Below are positions 1 to 8,075 of a stretch of DNA of 64,000 bases, one piece after another (position 1 is the first letter of the stretch; every line of letters starts with the position of its first letter). The stretch is from Paenibacillus sp. J5C2022. GTDB taxonomy: Bacteria > Bacillota > Bacilli > Paenibacillales > Paenibacillaceae. The stretch lies in NCBI RefSeq assembly GCF_025567625.1, contig NZ_JAOQJC010000007.1, positions 124,001-188,000 of the forward strand, read 5' to 3'. A program made the position numbers and the translations under genes. The notes beneath the pieces are model-generated. The model saw only the letters and a list, made by a program, of their open reading frames with translations, had not been told where the DNA came from and did not search any database.

Positions 1-674
1 TAGGGGTGTACCCCTCCGAACTTCGTATGGTCCGTCATCGCGACGGTTAGCTGAGCAAGATCCGAGATCTTCCGAATCAAATATCCGCGCTCCAGGTCGA
101 ACCCCGTAATGCCGCTGTCCATCATAAGGCCGTCCACCGAGATAAAGGCCTTGTCCACCCGGAAATTGCCCGCCATGCTCTCCGCCATGCCGCCCGTTAC
201 CCGCGAGTACTTCGACATCACTCTGCCGCCCAGAAAATAAATCTGGCCCGTGAACAATCCCTCGTTCTGGTAGTCCATCAGCAAATGAAGCACATGAAAG
301 GAGAATAAGACAATCGTAATATTCTGCTTGTTCTGCAAAAAATGAATGATCTGCATCGTCGTCGTTCCGTCATCGATAAAGATGACATCATTGTCTTCCA
401 CCAGCTCGGCGGCAGCCCTGCCGATCCGCTTCTTCTCCTCCACCCTGACGACTTCGCGCTTCAGATAAGGAGGCTCCTCGCGCGTCAACTCCATCTTCAC
501 GGCCCCGCCGTAGATGCGGCGAAGCTTCTTCTCCGCCTCCAGATCCTCCAGATAGCGGCGGATCATCTCACCCGACACTTGAAGCTTGACGGCCAGATCC
601 GCCGACCGGACCTTGCCTTCCAGGTTCAGCATGTCGAGTATGATCCGTTTTCGTTCCTCACCGATTAATGACAT
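1..674 (-). CDS. DeoR-family transcriptional regulator (C-terminal end cut off by window edge)
   Basis: The frame reads from ATG at 674 to the left edge without a stop, giving about 224 residues of a family usually near 250. The N-terminus begins MSLINEERKRIILDML and is a winged HTH of the DeoR type (residues 1-60, including the helix around GEMIRRYLEDLE). The rest is the DeoRC sugar-phosphate sensor domain, with the DDGTTT motif near residue 100 and MTDHTKFG near the visible end. A GCGAGGTG ribosome site precedes the start. DeoR proteins usually repress sugar or nucleoside catabolic genes and are released by a phosphorylated sugar. The target is probably to the left of the window. Effector unknown. 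Confidence 0.93.
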   Translation of the reverse strand, partial: MSLIGEERKRIILDMLNLEGKVRSADLAVKLQVSGEMIRRYLEDLEAEKKLRRIYGGAVKMELTREEPPYLKREVVRVEEKKRIGRAAAELVEDNDVIFIDDGTTTMQIIHFLQNKQNITIVLFSFHVLHLLMDYQNEGLFTGQIYFLGGRVMSKYSRVTGGMAESMAGNFRVDKAFISVDGLMMDSGITGFDLERGYLIRKISDLAQLTVAMTDHTKFGGVHP

Positions 675-910
675 TCCTGCACCTCGCTATAGACATACAA
701 TCTATTTTTAAGAGAAAAGTCCTCAACGACCACCTCCGCATTTGTTGAACCAGTCTTGCAATTTCTATTTTGCGGTTGGACTATCAACCCGGAATTAAAT
801 GCAAGCTGATGATTTGTAAAGGATTTTGTTTGATTTTATTTATTTGGGAGTTCTCTCGGGGCGCTTGGGGGTTGGAGTTGGTTGGGATTTAATATGGGGA
901 TGACAAAAGA

Positions 911-938
911 CTCCCGTCTCCAATAATGGAAACGAGAG
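911..938 (-). terminator. Rho-independent terminator after the MBL-fold gene
   Basis: On the minus strand an 11-bp stem (two G-U pairs) with a 6-base loop ends 13 bases after the stop at 952 and is followed by TCTTTTG. It closes the transporter operon. The rest of 675-951, upstream of the deoR-type gene, is AT-rich and should hold that gene's promoter, but I cannot assign one. Confidence 0.7.
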
Positions 939-951
939 CCACTAACCGTAA

Positions 952-2238
952 CTAGGAAAGCTGTGTATGCCTGATCTCTCGGCCCGGCCTGCATGAAATC
1001 AGGCCGTGGTAGCCGCATGCCTGCAGTTCGGTCTGCAGCCGATCCGTCTTCCCCTTGTCCCCGTGGACAAGCAGTGTATTGACGGGCTGCAGCGCATCCA
1101 GCATACGACGCACATCGGGCAAGCCTTGATGAACTTTATAGCTGCATTGCAGCACTTGTATGGCCGGAGCAGGATGGGCAAGCAGCTCTGAAACAAGCGT
1201 ACCGGCATAGACATGGCCCGTTAGCAGCACGGCATGCTTGTCGTTCTCTTGCAGCGCTTCAAGCAGCTGCCGCGATCCCGGAGATTGAAGCAGCGGGTCC
1301 GATGTGAGGAAGATCGCACCCTTGCCTTGGCGGGCGCGGCACAGCATCCCCTCCGCAGGCATTACGCGCAATCGCTCGCGCCAGACGCTCTCCAACTGCC
1401 GTGCAGCCTCCGGCCAGAGCCAGCGCCTCTCCTGCAGCAACGCTTGATAGCCCGCTTCAAGCCCTTCGTCGCATATTAGCTCTGATTCCGGCAGATGCTG
1501 CGCCAGCAGATGGATGAATTCATGGCCGCGGCCTTGCAGCGGAACCGGGAGCCAGACATGTCCGCCGCCTTGCAACACCCCTCTGCAGCTTGCCGCCAAT
1601 TCCCCGACAAGCTGCTCCTGCTCCCGCTTGTCGTCTCCGTAGGCCGCATCCACGATAGCAAGCGCAATCGCTTCCTCGCACGGCAGTTGGGGGAACGACC
1701 ATTCCAGCAGCCGTGACTGCTGGCAGAAATCTCCGGAATAGAATACAATCTCTCCTGCCTGCCGCAGCATCGTCCATACTCCGCCGATCATATGACCACT
1801 TGGCCCCCAGCAGAGCTCCAGACCGTCCTTAACCGCCAGCCAGCGCCCCGGCTCCGCTTCTTCCTCCATGAAGCGGTAACGGACCTGTGATATATGTTCA
1901 TCCGCATAAGCGTTCACTCCTGTCGCTCCCCGCTCCGTCCGCTGCCATCTGGCATAGTAGTGCGGGAGCTGGCCCGCAGTCGCGCGCGTCGTCCACACTT
2001 CTCCCCCGAATCCCATCCGGTACAGCAGCGGAATGGCGGCGGAATGATCTTCATGGGCATGCGACAGCACAACTGCGCTTAGCTCGCCGATCATCGCCTC
2101 ATCCATCAGCGGATAATGGTCTTGCTGCTTTCCTTTCTTCACTCCGCAATCCAGCAATACGGCATCGTTGCGGAACTGGATACAGTAGCAGGAACGTCCG
2201 TGCTCGCCCGCACCGCCCCACACCCTCGCACTTATCAT
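952..2238 (-). CDS. MBL-fold metallo-hydrolase, CPSF/RNase-like
   Basis: A 428-residue protein of the metallo-beta-lactamase superfamily. The zinc-binding HAHEDH motif is at about residues 60-65, followed by GHMIGG (third metal ligand region) and YSGDF (bridging aspartate). The C-terminal part has a late LLVHGDKGK segment, like the last histidine motif of beta-CASP nucleases. Such enzymes cleave phosphodiesters, often in RNA, but specificity cannot be read here. I chose ATG 2238 because GGGAAGTGA lies just upstream; a GTG at 2262 in the same frame would overlap the permease stop and has a poor ribosome site. It is the last gene of the transporter operon, which is an unusual place for this family. 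Confidence 0.8.
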   Translation of the reverse strand: MISARVWGGAGEHGRSCYCIQFRNDAVLLDCGVKKGKQQDHYPLMDEAMIGELSAVVLSHAHEDHSAAIPLLYRMGFGGEVWTTRATAGQLPHYYARWQRTERGATGVNAYADEHISQVRYRFMEEEAEPGRWLAVKDGLELCWGPSGHMIGGVWTMLRQAGEIVFYSGDFCQQSRLLEWSFPQLPCEEAIALAIVDAAYGDDKREQEQLVGELAASCRGVLQGGGHVWLPVPLQGRGHEFIHLLAQHLPESELICDEGLEAGYQALLQERRWLWPEAARQLESVWRERLRVMPAEGMLCRARQGKGAIFLTSDPLLQSPGSRQLLEALQENDKHAVLLTGHVYAGTLVSELLAHPAPAIQVLQCSYKVHQGLPDVRRMLDALQPVNTLLVHGDKGKTDRLQTELQACGYHGLISCRPGREIRHTQLS

Positions 2239-2245
2239 AGCTTGT

Positions 2246-3910
2246 TCACTTCCCGTCAGCACCCAGATGATTCATAATCGCCAGCACGACGGTCGTCAGT
2301 CCTACGGATACAACCGCCATCGCCATGCCCATCGACACTTCTCCTTGCTCGAACTGCGAGAAAATATATGTCGCCGACACCTTCATGGAAGGAGGCAGAA
2401 TAAGCAAGGACGCGACAAGCTCTCGTATGGAGATGGTGAAAGTCATCATCCAGCCCGCCAGCATGCCGGGTACGAGCAGCGGCAGCACCACTCTGCGCAC
2501 GGTATACCATGGCGTTCCCCCGCATACGCGGCTTGCGGAGGCTAGCGATCCGTCAATCTGCCCATATGCCGCCTTCACATACTGCACACTGTACGGCAGG
2601 AACAGAACGACATAGGTCAGCACTACCATGCCGTACGTGTTGTAGAGGGGAACAGGCATCCAGGGGGCGTTCCACAGCAGAATAAGACCGACAACCGTCA
2701 CAATGCCGGGCACGGTATTGGGCAACAGACTGAATATGTCCGTCAGCCGCTCGCCAAGCCGGTTCGCGCGCTTGATCTGCAAGGAGAGGAAGAGGCCGAT
2801 GAGCATGGCTATCGTGGCCGCAGCCAGTGCCAGCCACAGACTGTTCAGCAGTGCATCGAGCCCCGGCGACCCCGGCTCCAGCAGCTTGCTGTAGTGGGCC
2901 AGAGTGAAATTACCGGCACTTAAGCCGTCTCCCCTCAACTTCTGCAGAGAGGCAACAATGACGGAGAAGTACGGTATTCCGATAGAAGCACCCAACAGCA
3001 ACAGGATATACAGCCAGGCCAGCGCCCGCTTCCATCCCTTCAGCGGCATCAGGACCAGTCTCGCTCCCTTGCCGCCCACCGTCTGATAGTCGTAGCGTCT
3101 CGATATGACGTTCTGAATGTACCAGAACAACAGACAAGTCGTCAGCAGCACGGAAGCGAGGGCGGTCGCCTTGCCGAAGTCGATCGGCCAGCTGGAGGTG
3201 AACCGGTGAATCTCGCTTGTCAGCACATAATAGCCGATCTTGCGGCCGAACGTCGCCGGCGTGCCGAACTCCGCTATCGTCTTCACGAAGACGAGCAGCG
3301 CCCCCATCGCGTAGCTCCCCAGCAGCAGTGGCATCAGTATTCTGCGGAAGCGGTAGGCGAAGCCTCCGCCATACACGGCTCCCGCCTCCTCGTAGCCCGC
3401 CCCGATCCGGCGCATCGCATTGCGCAGGATCAGATACAGGAAGGGATATAGATGAAGGCTCATAATCGCGACCATGCCGGCCAGAGAGAAGAAATACGGC
3501 GTCAGCGCCTCTGAGGACGGAAGCAGCTGCTCCAGGAAGCCGCGCCGCTCCATGAACAGCATCCACCCCATCGAACCGATATAGGGAGGCGTCATGAACG
3601 GGATAATGAGCACCACGTCGAGCCATCTGTGACGGGACAGCTCCGTCTTCGCCGTCAGGAATGCCATCGGCAGCGCCAGCAGCGACGCTCCCAGCACCAC
3701 CCAGAAGCCGAGCAGCAGCGAATTGACGAAGACGGCGCTTAGATCAGACTGTGCAATAACGTTCAGCGGCGCCAGCGGATTCCACCGACCATCCGGTTTA
3801 ACGCTCTCCATTAATATGAACACGAGCGGCATCAGAACCAGCACGGCGAGCAGGATAAGCGCCAGCGCCATGCCCCACGGCAGAGCCGTTTTTGCAGAAG
3901 TAGTTTTCAT
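2246..3910 (-). CDS. ABC transporter permease, fused two-module type (FbpB/AfuB-like)
   Basis: A 554-residue integral membrane protein with about 12 predicted helices in two similar halves, each with a binding-protein-dependent transport loop (first near EEAGAVYGGGFAYRFRRI, second near ASASRVCGGTPWYTVRRV). A single chain with two permease modules is the layout of ferric iron, thiamine and phosphonate importers of the FbpB/ThiP type. It follows the lipoprotein gene by 40 bases and probably forms the homodimer-like channel for the ATPase encoded two genes upstream. Substrate is not certain. Start ATG 3910 has GGAG about 11 bases upstream. Confidence 0.9.
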   Translation of the reverse strand: MKTTSAKTALPWGMALALILLAVLVLMPLVFILMESVKPDGRWNPLAPLNVIAQSDLSAVFVNSLLLGFWVVLGASLLALPMAFLTAKTELSRHRWLDVVLIIPFMTPPYIGSMGWMLFMERRGFLEQLLPSSEALTPYFFSLAGMVAIMSLHLYPFLYLILRNAMRRIGAGYEEAGAVYGGGFAYRFRRILMPLLLGSYAMGALLVFVKTIAEFGTPATFGRKIGYYVLTSEIHRFTSSWPIDFGKATALASVLLTTCLLFWYIQNVISRRYDYQTVGGKGARLVLMPLKGWKRALAWLYILLLLGASIGIPYFSVIVASLQKLRGDGLSAGNFTLAHYSKLLEPGSPGLDALLNSLWLALAAATIAMLIGLFLSLQIKRANRLGERLTDIFSLLPNTVPGIVTVVGLILLWNAPWMPVPLYNTYGMVVLTYVVLFLPYSVQYVKAAYGQIDGSLASASRVCGGTPWYTVRRVVLPLLVPGMLAGWMMTFTISIRELVASLLILPPSMKVSATYIFSQFEQGEVSMGMAMAVVSVGLTTVVLAIMNHLGADGK

Positions 3911-3950
3911 GAGCGTCAGACTCCGTTTTTCACATTAGGATCTACCTATC

Positions 3951-5048
3951 TTATTTGAACATGGTCAAGAATTTGTCCGTAATGGCCTCGCCTTGCTCGG
4001 TCATCCAGTTCCAATCGTATTGTAGAAGCTTAATATCCTTCACGCCCACCCGATCCGCATGCGCTTCTATATCGGAGCGTCCCGGCAGCAGATAGGCTTC
4101 CGCCACCAGCTTCTGCGCTTCATCCGACAGCAGGTAATCGATGAACAGCTTGGCATTCTCCACATTTTTCGCGTCTTTCAATATCATGGCCGGACGGGGG
4201 TTGATTACCGTTCCGCTTGCCGGATAGGCGATGCCGATCGGCTCACCCTTGGCTATAGCGCTGTATGCCATATAATCGACTCCGGCCATAACGGCCGACT
4301 TCGCGCCGGTCACAACAGGGTTCAACGCTTCCTTATTCGCCCCGGCCAGCGCAACGCCGTTGTCCTTCAGCGATTGGAACAGCTCCCAGCCTGCATCGCC
4401 ACGCTCGTTCAAGTAACCGGAGATGAAGTCCAGCGCCGAACCGGACAAGGAGGGATCGGGAATATTGACCGCATCCTTCCACTCCGGCTTCGCCAGATCA
4501 GACCAGTCGACGGGAGGATTGTCCACCAGCTTCGTGTTGTACGTCATGCCGAGCGCCGAGGCGCTGTAGCCGAACAGATGCTTGTCGCCGTCTACCCACG
4601 TCTCATAGAGCCGGTCAGCATTAGCCGCTCCCACGTAGCTCTGTGTCATCCCCTGCTCCTTCAGCGACAAGCCGGACGGCCATGAAGCCAGAATGACCAC
4701 ATCCGCGACAGGATTGCCCTTCTCCGCTTCCAGTCGTGCCAGCACCTTGCCCGTCGTTCCGTCGAACTGCTCCACCTTGATGCCTGTAGCCGCTTCGAAG
4801 CCTTCCTTAATTCCGGCTGCCATGCCCGCCGGACCTGCCGTATAGACGACAAGCTTATCCGACTTCGGTGCAGCAGATGCTTCCATCTGAGCCGTCTTCC
4901 CCGACTCGGGTGCCTCCGTGGTTGCCGAGTTATTGCCGCCGTTCTCCTCCACGACCCCATTGCCCGTACATGCAGACAGCACCATGACGAGCATAAGCAT
5001 CATAACCGCAGCACACTTCTTGCCCGACATTAATGAAAACATGTTCAT
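3951..5048 (-). CDS. Extracellular solute-binding lipoprotein, FbpA/AfuA-like (iron or phosphonate type)
   Basis: A 365-residue type II-fold binding protein. The signal peptide ends in the lipobox LSAC (Cys27), so it is lipid-anchored on the outer face of the membrane. After a low-complexity linker the mature domain starts KLVVYTAGPAGM, and has YNTKLV and the DYLLSDEAQKLVAE helix that are typical of family 1/FbpA-like proteins. The paired tyrosines that bind ferric iron in FbpA are not obvious (the region reads GVDYMAYSAI), so the ligand could be iron, another metal chelate or an organophosphonate. The start overlaps the ATPase stop as ATGA (5045-5048), which suggests translational coupling. 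Confidence 0.88.
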   Translation of the reverse strand: MNMFSLMSGKKCAAVMMLMLVMVLSACTGNGVVEENGGNNSATTEAPESGKTAQMEASAAPKSDKLVVYTAGPAGMAAGIKEGFEAATGIKVEQFDGTTGKVLARLEAEKGNPVADVVILASWPSGLSLKEQGMTQSYVGAANADRLYETWVDGDKHLFGYSASALGMTYNTKLVDNPPVDWSDLAKPEWKDAVNIPDPSLSGSALDFISGYLNERGDAGWELFQSLKDNGVALAGANKEALNPVVTGAKSAVMAGVDYMAYSAIAKGEPIGIAYPASGTVINPRPAMILKDAKNVENAKLFIDYLLSDEAQKLVAEAYLLPGRSDIEAHADRVGVKDIKLLQYDWNWMTEQGEAITDKFLTMFK

Positions 5049-6031
5049 CCTGTTATAGCCTCCCTAATAGATTGTATTGCGTGCATATCGCCTGGTGCGG
5101 CATACACAATCATTCGCTCTCCCACCCGTAGACGCTTGTCGTGATAAGCCGTCCACTGCTTGCCGTCTTCCAACTCCAGCCCTACTTCATACCGGTCCCC
5201 CGCATAGCTGATCCGCCTCACACGGACCTTCCATAACGAATCTCCCGGACGCCCTGACCAGCGAAGCTTCTCCGGACGGATCATCAGCTCGCCTTCTTCC
5301 ACCCAGTTCGACTTGCCTACGAAGCGGGCGACGAACGGATCGGCAGGCTCCCCGTAGATGGACTCCGGAGCGCCTTGCTGCAGCAATCTTCCGCCTTGCA
5401 TGACGAGGATCTGATCCGACATCGACATCGCTTCCAACTGATCATGAGTCACATAGACAGCCGTCAGCCCTCTGGCGCTTACAAGCTGCAGCAGTTCTTC
5501 CCGCATCTCTTCTCTCAGAAGCGCGTCCAGCGCACTAAGCGGCTCATCGAACAAGATAAGACTCGGCTGAACCGCGATTGCTCTGGCGAACGCTACTCTC
5601 TGCTGCTGTCCGCCGGACAACTGATTCGGCTTGCGCTGCTCGAGCCCCTGAAGCCGCACGGCGCTTATCGCATCCATAACACGCTCCTGCAGCCGCGCCG
5701 TCAGCTTCCTTGCCCTTAAGCCGAAAGCGACATTCTCGTAGACGGTCAGATGCGGCCATAGCGCAAAATCTTGAAACACCATGCCCAGCATCCGCTTATG
5801 CACCGGCATGGAGATACCGTCCGCCGAAGAGAATACACACTCCCCGCCGAACCAGATCTCGCCGCTGTCCGGCGTCTCAAGCCCCGCAATCATCCGCAAC
5901 AATGTCGTCTTGCCGCAGCCGGACGGACCTAGCAATGTCGTGAACGCCCCCGAATCGATGCTCAGGTTCAGCGGCTGGAGCACTTGCATCTCACCGAACG
6001 ACTTTGTCACCTGCTTCAATACAACATTCAT
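5045..6031 (-). CDS. ABC transporter ATP-binding protein (FbpC/PotA-like)
   Basis: A 328-residue nucleotide-binding subunit. Walker A GPSGCGKTT is near residue 38, the signature LSGGQQQR near 140, Walker B LILFDEP near 160, and the switch histidine in YVTHDQ near 195. A C-terminal TOBE domain (about 250-328, starting at MIRPEKLRW) is typical of the MOI/CUT-type subfamily that imports iron, molybdate, polyamines or sugars. I chose ATG 6031, which has AGGAAGG nine bases upstream; an in-frame TTG at 6037 is too close to that site. First gene of a four-gene operon divergent from a LysR gene, which is its likely regulator. Confidence 0.92.
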   Translation of the reverse strand: MNVVLKQVTKSFGEMQVLQPLNLSIDSGAFTTLLGPSGCGKTTLLRMIAGLETPDSGEIWFGGECVFSSADGISMPVHKRMLGMVFQDFALWPHLTVYENVAFGLRARKLTARLQERVMDAISAVRLQGLEQRKPNQLSGGQQQRVAFARAIAVQPSLILFDEPLSALDALLREEMREELLQLVSARGLTAVYVTHDQLEAMSMSDQILVMQGGRLLQQGAPESIYGEPADPFVARFVGKSNWVEEGELMIRPEKLRWSGRPGDSLWKVRVRRISYAGDRYEVGLELEDGKQWTAYHDKRLRVGERMIVYAAPGDMHAIQSIREAITG

Positions 6032-6103
6032 GGACAAGTCCCTTCCTATCTCACAATCTGCTACAAGTGTACGATGGAAGTTTCTTGCTAGTGTTAAGTC
6101 TTT

Positions 6104-6131
6104 ATTATGGGGTTGTTAAATGTTTTGTTAA
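6104..6131 (-). promoter_or_regulatory. Probable promoter of the ABC transporter operon
   Basis: On the minus strand TTAACA (6126-6131) and CATAAT (6104-6109) are spaced by 16 bases, about 70 bases before the ATPase start. The 166-base divergent region with lysR is AT-rich; a TATAAT at 6159-6164 on the plus strand may serve lysR. A LysR binding site is expected here but no convincing T-N11-A palindrome was picked out. Confidence 0.45.
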
Positions 6132-6197
6132 TTTATATTCATTGTCATAGATTTTCTCTATAATTGTGGAATCACCAAGCGAAGGGGGCCTCATGAC

Positions 6198-7109
6198 GTG
6201 AATACTAAGAAGCTGGAGATCATCCTGCTCATTGCGCAATACAGGAAGGTCTCTGCCGTTGCGGATATATTGGGGATGAAGCAGCCTACAGTCACTTTCC
6301 ACATGAAGAGCCTGGAGAAGCAGTACGGCGTCAAGCTGTTCGAGTCGCGAGGCGGGGGAATGATGCTAACGGAGGCAGGCAAGGCGCTGCTGCATTACGC
6401 CGGCAAAATGACTGCTCTGGCCAATGAAACGGAGCGGGTGCTTCGGGAATACCGCAAAGTGGAACGCGGCACAATTGTCATTGGCGCCAGTTATGTGCCG
6501 GGAACGTACATGCTGCCAGGAATGATTAGCAACTTCAGCTTCGACTATCCGGGAGTATCTATGAAGCTGCTGATCAAACCAGCGCCTGTCATTCAACAGC
6601 TGCTGCTGGAGCATGAAATCGATCTTGGCTTTGTCTCCTCGCAGCCCTTCCGGGAGGACAAGCTCAAGACGCACTTCCTGTGCAGCGACGAGCTCGTTGT
6701 CGTCTTCTCCGCAGAGCACAGATTGGCTCGGCTGACGAACATTCAGGCTGAAGACATCGCCAAAGAGCCATTCATTCTGCACGGCACGAAATCCACCACC
6801 CGACGGATGACCGAGCAATGGTCTGAAGCGCACCAACTGCAGCTTAGCTCCAGCATGGAGCTGGATTCGCTGGAGTCAATCAAGCGGGCGCTAATGCTGG
6901 GCGCCGGAATCTCTTTCATATCCCGTCAAGCCGTCACGGAGGAAGTCAAGCACGGCTTGCTGGCCTACGCACCACTGCCGGCTCCTTATATCGAGCGCAA
7001 CATATACGCCGGCTATCATCGGGACAGATGGCTGTCGCAAGGGCTGCAAGCCTTTATCGACCGCGTATTGCAAGCGGACAACGACGGATTCAGTGGGGAC
7101 TGCAACTAG
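6198..7109 (+). CDS. LysR-family transcriptional regulator
   Basis: A 303-residue LysR protein of normal length. The winged HTH is at residues 1-60 (VADILGMKQPTVTFHMKSLE is the recognition region), and the rest is a periplasmic-binding-fold effector domain (VIGASYVPGTYMLPGMI at the start, residues about 90-290). The start is GTG at 6198, with GAAGGGGG ten bases upstream. It is divergent from the FbpC-like operon with a shared control region, the usual arrangement for a LysR regulator and its target. The effector is probably the transported solute or a product of it, which is inference. Confidence 0.93.
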   Translation: MNTKKLEIILLIAQYRKVSAVADILGMKQPTVTFHMKSLEKQYGVKLFESRGGGMMLTEAGKALLHYAGKMTALANETERVLREYRKVERGTIVIGASYVPGTYMLPGMISNFSFDYPGVSMKLLIKPAPVIQQLLLEHEIDLGFVSSQPFREDKLKTHFLCSDELVVVFSAEHRLARLTNIQAEDIAKEPFILHGTKSTTRRMTEQWSEAHQLQLSSSMELDSLESIKRALMLGAGISFISRQAVTEEVKHGLLAYAPLPAPYIERNIYAGYHRDRWLSQGLQAFIDRVLQADNDGFSGDCN

Positions 7110-7241
7110 CTCCCCAGCCTGCCCTATCAAAGACATAGGTTATAACAATCGAAACATTTGATACGATGCATATATTTAATCTAACGGACGTATCACATAA
7201 CATTATGACTTATAATCTATAATTGGTCCTGTTTCCTCTTG

Positions 7242-7270
7242 TTTTATCCCGCGTTTCAGTATGATATAAT
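7242..7270 (+). promoter_or_regulatory. Probable promoter of the gntR-type gene
   Basis: TATAAT at 7265-7270 with TTTTAT 17 bases upstream. The consensus -10 lies 30 bases before the ATG and 17 bases before the GGGGGA ribosome site. The -35 match is weak. Confidence 0.5.
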
Positions 7271-7300
7271 AGGATCAACTTAATCGCGGGGGAATTTGTT

Positions 7301-8014
7301 ATGACAAAGAGAACAGGGAACTCTTTATACTTTAATATTCAAGAGCAATTGCTGAAGCAGATCGAATCCGGCGTCTACAAGGTCGGCGAGCGGCTGCCGA
7401 CGGAAGCTGAGCTATGCCAGATCTTCTCCGCCAGTAGAACGACGATACGGCTTGCCCTCAGCGAGCTTGAAGTACAAGGCATCGTTGAGCGGATCCAGGG
7501 CAAAGGCACCTTCGTGAAGCGAAAAGAGCTGCAACTTATCCATACGCGCAGCTTTACCGAGGATGTGCTTATGCAAGGAAAAGAGCCGACAAGCCAAATC
7601 GTCGAGGCAAAGGTGGTGCCTGCCGAGATGCCTTTGCATGAATTCCTGCAAGCTCCGCTTCACGCGCCGATCAATGAGCTTCTCCGCGTCCGGTACGCCG
7701 ACAATGAGCCGCTCATCTACGAAAGAACATATATCCCTTGGAATTTGGCTCCTGGACTCGTTAACGATTATAAGGAAGGCTCCCTGTTCACTTTCCTGGA
7801 AACCAAATATCAATTGAAGCCAAAGCGCTCCGTCGAACAGCTGAAGCCGATACTGGCCGACAAAACCGCCAATAAATTGCTTGGCATTAAAGAAGGCTCG
7901 CCTTGCCTGCAGGTGAAGAGCTTCACCTACCTGACAGACGATACCCCGCTGGAATACAGCTTTGGCGTTTTTCGCGGCGACTTCTCCAGCTACACCATCG
8001 AACGGCACTTCTGA
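7301..8014 (+). CDS. GntR-family regulator, HutC/UTRA subfamily
   Basis: A 237-residue regulator. Residues 1-70 are a GntR winged HTH (GERLPTEAELCQIF, then SRTTIRLALSELE and GIVERIQGKGTFV). Residues about 90-235 are a UTRA ligand-binding domain, with LLRVRYADNEPLIYERTYIP and the conserved YSFGVFRGDFSSY end. UTRA proteins sense sugar phosphates, amino sugars or histidine catabolites. The gene stands alone, convergent with the secreted-protein operon, so its targets are not evident; it may act on the sugar transporter or the SLH operon nearby. A GGGGGA ribosome site precedes the ATG. Confidence 0.93.
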   Translation: MTKRTGNSLYFNIQEQLLKQIESGVYKVGERLPTEAELCQIFSASRTTIRLALSELEVQGIVERIQGKGTFVKRKELQLIHTRSFTEDVLMQGKEPTSQIVEAKVVPAEMPLHEFLQAPLHAPINELLRVRYADNEPLIYERTYIPWNLAPGLVNDYKEGSLFTFLETKYQLKPKRSVEQLKPILADKTANKLLGIKEGSPCLQVKSFTYLTDDTPLEYSFGVFRGDFSSYTIERHF

Positions 8015-8026
8015 GGAAGGAAAGAA

Positions 8027-8067
8027 GGATGCTCCCCCGGGTCAATAACGACCTGGCGAGAGCATCC
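8027..8067 (-). terminator. Convergent terminator between gntR-type gene and secreted-protein operon
   Basis: A perfect 8-bp outer stem (GGATGCTC at 8027-8034 with GAGCATCC at 8060-8067) encloses an inner CCGGGTC/GACCTGG stem with one wobble pair. The minus strand continues into a pyrimidine-rich TTCTTTCCTTCCT tract, so it should work best for the minus-strand gene ending at 8076. Confidence 0.7.
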
Positions 8068-8075
8068 CTCTTCGC

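Noticed and set aside
2910-3626. 238-codon minus-strand frame inside the fused permease gene
   Set aside because: Same strand, different frame; arginine-rich product without membrane helices, while the main frame is a clear 12-helix permease.
4059-4685. 208-codon plus-strand frame over the FbpA-like lipoprotein gene
   Set aside because: Shadow of a well-supported gene in the opposite strand; no domain, no ribosome site.
3951-6031. Assignment of the first transporter to ferric iron
   Set aside because: The architecture fits, but the paired tyrosine ligands are not visible and no Fur box was recognised, so only the broad type is given.
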